24,366 nt of DNA from assembly GCA_964346275.1 (NCBI GenBank), contig CAYFUR010000055.1:1-24366 (forward strand), given 5' to 3'. This DNA comes from CAYFUR01 sp964346275 (GTDB lineage Bacteria > Sumerlaeota > Sumerlaeia > SLMS01). The position numbers were made by a program, and so were the translations under genes. The notes under the pieces are model-generated. The model was not told the origin of the DNA. It did no database searches and saw only the letters and a program-made list of their open reading frames with translations. Shown here in pieces: positions 22,502-24,366 of the stretch; positions within the stretch are counted from its first letter, which is position 1; each line of letters starts with the position of its first letter.

Positions 22502-23632
22502 TTACTGTTCCTCCCGCGCCTTTTTCTCGATCAGGTTTTCAAACACGCCCTCCACCAGGCCGGTGAACATGGCGCTCATGGAAATGCCCAACTGGGCCGC
22601 CCCCTGGGGCATGAGCGATGTCGCCGTCATGCCGGGCAGCGTGTTCGTCTCCAGAAAAACCGGGTGGCCGTCCTCGGGCACGATCATGTCCGACCGCGAC
22701 AATCCAACGCACCCAACCAGGTCGTGAGCCTTCTCCGCGACCGATTGAATGCGTGTCAGCACCGCTTCGGGCAATTCCGCGGGGGTAATCTCGTCGGCGC
22801 CGCCGGGGCGGTATTTCGTGTCAAAGGTGAAGTAACTGCTCTGGCGCGGGCGGATTTCCGTCGGCGGGCAGACGATGCGGCCGCCAAAGCCCTCCGCCAG
22901 GTCGAGCACGCCGCAGGTCACTTCGGTCCCCACCACCCGTTCCTCCAGCAACACCTCGTCGTCCGCTTCGAAGGCGTTGATCACCGCGCGGTAAAGCTGC
23001 TCGGGCGTTTCGACGATGGCCGTGCCGATACTCGATCCGCCCCGCGACGGCTTGACCACGATGGGCCAGCCGAGGAGCTTGCCCGCGCCCGCGAGCTGGT
23101 CCTCGCGATGGGCCCGCGGCGTTTGCGACCGCAGGATCAAATGGCGCGGGATGCGAATACCATGGGCGCCGAGGAAACTGGCGCAGCGCCGCTTGTCCAT
23201 GGCCAGGGCGCTCGCCATGACGCCGCTGCCGATGTAGGGAATATTCAGAAAATCCAGCAGCCCCTGGAGCCGGCCGTCCTCGCCAAAGGCGCCGTGCATC
23301 ATCGGCACCACGATATGCGCGCCCCATTCCGCCAGGCGCCGCACGCCCTCGGAAACGGGGCGGATTTTAAAGAAACCGGACGGGCAATACTCCGGCATGT
23401 CCAGCAGGTCGAACAGCTTTTCCACGCGCGAGGGCATCGTCGTGCCGTCCCACTCTTCCTCGGGGCAGACCCAATTGCCGTCCTCGAGGACGGAGAACAC
23501 GCGCACGCGATAGCGATGACGGTCCAGCGCATGGGCCACCGCCCGTGCCGACGTCAGGGACACCACATGCTCCGCCGAGGGACCGCCGCAGAGAAGGGCA
23601 ACTTTTCTGGGAAACGCTGGGGTGCTGCTCAT
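22502..23632 (-). CDS. ddl: D-alanine--D-alanine ligase family (ATP-grasp)
   Basis: This 376-residue cytoplasmic ATP-grasp ligase joins two D-Ala for the peptidoglycan stem. Equivalents of the E. coli DdlB catalytic residues are E21 (GGPSAEHVVS) and S141 (GSGVMASALAMDK). VVKPSRGGSSIG (192-203) is the ATP loop, and SRSDM (312-316) with FLETNTLPGMTATS (326-339) forms the metal site. The omega-loop reads SSYFTFDTKY (265-274), so the residue equivalent to E. coli Y216 is F270, a change found in D-Ala-D-Lac ligases. ATG 23632 has GGGAG about nine bases upstream; the longer upstream frame is not conserved. No mur or van genes are adjacent. It is certainly a Ddl-family ligase; D-Ala versus D-Lac preference is open. 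Confidence 0.93.
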   Translation of the reverse strand: MSSTPAFPRKVALLCGGPSAEHVVSLTSARAVAHALDRHRYRVRVFSVLEDGNWVCPEEEWDGTTMPSRVEKLFDLLDMPEYCPSGFFKIRPVSEGVRRLAEWGAHIVVPMMHGAFGEDGRLQGLLDFLNIPYIGSGVMASALAMDKRRCASFLGAHGIRIPRHLILRSQTPRAHREDQLAGAGKLLGWPIVVKPSRGGSSIGTAIVETPEQLYRAVINAFEADDEVLLEERVVGTEVTCGVLDLAEGFGGRIVCPPTEIRPRQSSYFTFDTKYRPGGADEITPAELPEAVLTRIQSVAEKAHDLVGCVGLSRSDMIVPEDGHPVFLETNTLPGMTATSLMPQGAAQLGISMSAMFTGLVEGVFENLIEKKAREEQ

Positions 23633-23805
23633 TCCGCTCTTCTCCCGCAGGGGTCCTTGGATGAACGCGGAGAGGCGGTGACACTGGCAAGTTAAAAAAA
23701 CGAGGGAAAACCCCGGTATTTGCACCTGACAGACCGGATGATGCTAGATCTTGCGCCTCTTCTGGGCGATAAGGGACACAACTAGCCAAATGTTGCGAAA
23801 CCATC

Positions 23806-23841
23806 GCCCGGAGCGGCGAAGCCACGCCTGTCGATCCGGGC
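23806..23841 (-). terminator. Structured hairpin downstream of the dockerin-tailed gene
   Basis: GCCCGGA (23806-23812) pairs with TCCGGGC (23835-23841), and inside it GGCG (23815-23818) pairs with CGCC (23825-23828). It begins five bases after the stop of the leftward gene. No T-tract follows, so it is a possible weak or Rho-assisted terminator rather than a certain one. The rest of 23633-23805 holds nothing I recognise. Confidence 0.35.
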
Positions 23842-23845
23842 CGTC

Positions 23846-24366
23846 TTACCTCCCGAGTAGAAGGCCCACCGTATCCGCCGCGTCGATGGCACCGTCACCG
23901 TTGATGTCGGCGCAGTCGGGCGGCGGCGGATTTTGGGGAAGTTCGCCCGTATAGATCGCCTCGGAAGGAACCTCGGCCTTTGTTTCAAAGACCGGCGCTC
24001 CAATGGAAGTTACGAGAACCGGGTTTTCGGTTGCATTACTTTCTATCACAACAACGTTACTGGCTGCTCGGCCACTATCCAGAAACTCTTCCACATCGAT
24101 CATCTCGTGTTCATAATATAAGTAATACTTACCGCCCGGACGCACGACCGTATACGGAGTGAAGTTGAGAAAATCCCAATGATTATAGTCAAAATCGAAG
24201 GCCGTATAAACGCTTTTGATTACGAGATCGGCATCGCCACTGTTCTCAATAACAAAAGGCATGTGCTGCTGTATCGACCCGTCCAGTGTAATAAATCCTA
24301 CGATTCCGGCTGACAAATCAAAATCATCCGGAAGAAACCCGGACACCTCAATCTCCGGCTGTGGTT
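23846..24366 (-). CDS. C-terminal part of a secreted protein with a dockerin-like tail (5' end outside window)
   Basis: The frame is open to the window edge, so only the last 172 or so residues are visible. A beta-sandwich domain (the stretch with HMPFVIENSGDADLVIKSVY) resembles ASH / 'choice-of-anchor D' immunoglobulin-like domains of exported proteins. A short Pro-rich linker (PQNPPPPDC) follows, then one EF-hand-like loop, ADINGDGAIDAADTVGLLL, of the type I dockerin kind, at the very C-terminus. Only one of the two loops of a true dockerin is present. Such single tails are common on secreted proteins of Planctomycetes and similar phyla and may serve for surface anchoring. No enzymatic domain is visible. 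An internal GTG at 24346 is not the real start. Confidence 0.8.
   Translation of the reverse strand, partial: PQPEIEVSGFLPDDFDLSAGIVGFITLDGSIQQHMPFVIENSGDADLVIKSVYTAFDFDYNHWDFLNFTPYTVVRPGGKYYLYYEHEMIDVEEFLDSGRAASNVVVIESNATENPVLVTSIGAPVFETKAEVPSEAIYTGELPQNPPPPDCADINGDGAIDAADTVGLLLGR

Noticed and set aside
1..24366. CRISPR arrays, tRNA/rRNA genes, transposases, integrases, att sites.
   Set aside because: No regularly spaced repeats, cloverleaf-like tRNA sequence, rRNA core sequence or recombinase motifs were seen on either strand.

Overview
This window is an ordinary bacterial chromosome segment of fairly high GC content. It carries housekeeping genes, a few exported or regulatory proteins, and no sign of phage, insertion sequences or CRISPR. 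The combination of bacillithiol synthesis (BshA), a duplicated ThyX, a TPR-fused Ser/Thr kinase, a cytosolic GH31 enzyme and a secreted protein ending in one dockerin-like calcium loop suggests a poorly sampled, Gram-negative-type lineage (Planctomycetes, Sumerlaeota or Hydrogenedentes-like). That placement is an inference from gene content, not a measured phylogeny.

Layout. 0.1-2.5 kb: Lon protease (+). 2.7-10.6 kb: genes all on the minus strand, namely bshA, a tandem-domain thyX preceded by a small acidic unknown protein, and a translationally coupled pair (TPR-Ser/Thr kinase, then a TMTC-like membrane protein). 10.6-11.2 kb: a 0.6 kb non-coding stretch, discussed below. 11.3-12.9 kb: trpE (-) with a clear terminator. 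13.3-14.6 kb: ribBA (+), with a palindrome-rich leader. 14.6-18.1 kb: a two-gene minus operon (class V aminotransferase, GH31 glycosidase). 18.3-19.9 kb: a secreted beta-propeller protein (+). 19.96-21.55 kb: a minus-strand cluster of triple-BON protein, DUF2267-like protein and small membrane protein, probably envelope or stress related. 21.7-23.6 kb: a BsuPI-domain lipoprotein and D-Ala-D-Ala ligase (both -), separated by a strong symmetrical terminator. 23.8 kb to the end: the C-terminus of a secreted dockerin-tailed protein, cut by the window edge.

The most interesting signal is not a gene. The non-coding region at 10741-11180 has three exact TTNTNCACA DnaA boxes and five more with one mismatch, including a perfectly inverted pair. 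At its right end a DnaA box, a short GC block and TTA triplets stand next to AT-rich DNA, which is the layout of a bacterial origin unwinding element. I propose it as a candidate chromosomal replication origin (oriC) placed away from dnaA. Other points worth a look are complementary loss of active-site motifs in the two ThyX halves, a Tyr-to-Phe change in the omega-loop of Ddl (the type of change linked to D-Ala-D-Lac synthesis), and an over-represented octamer GTATAGAC.
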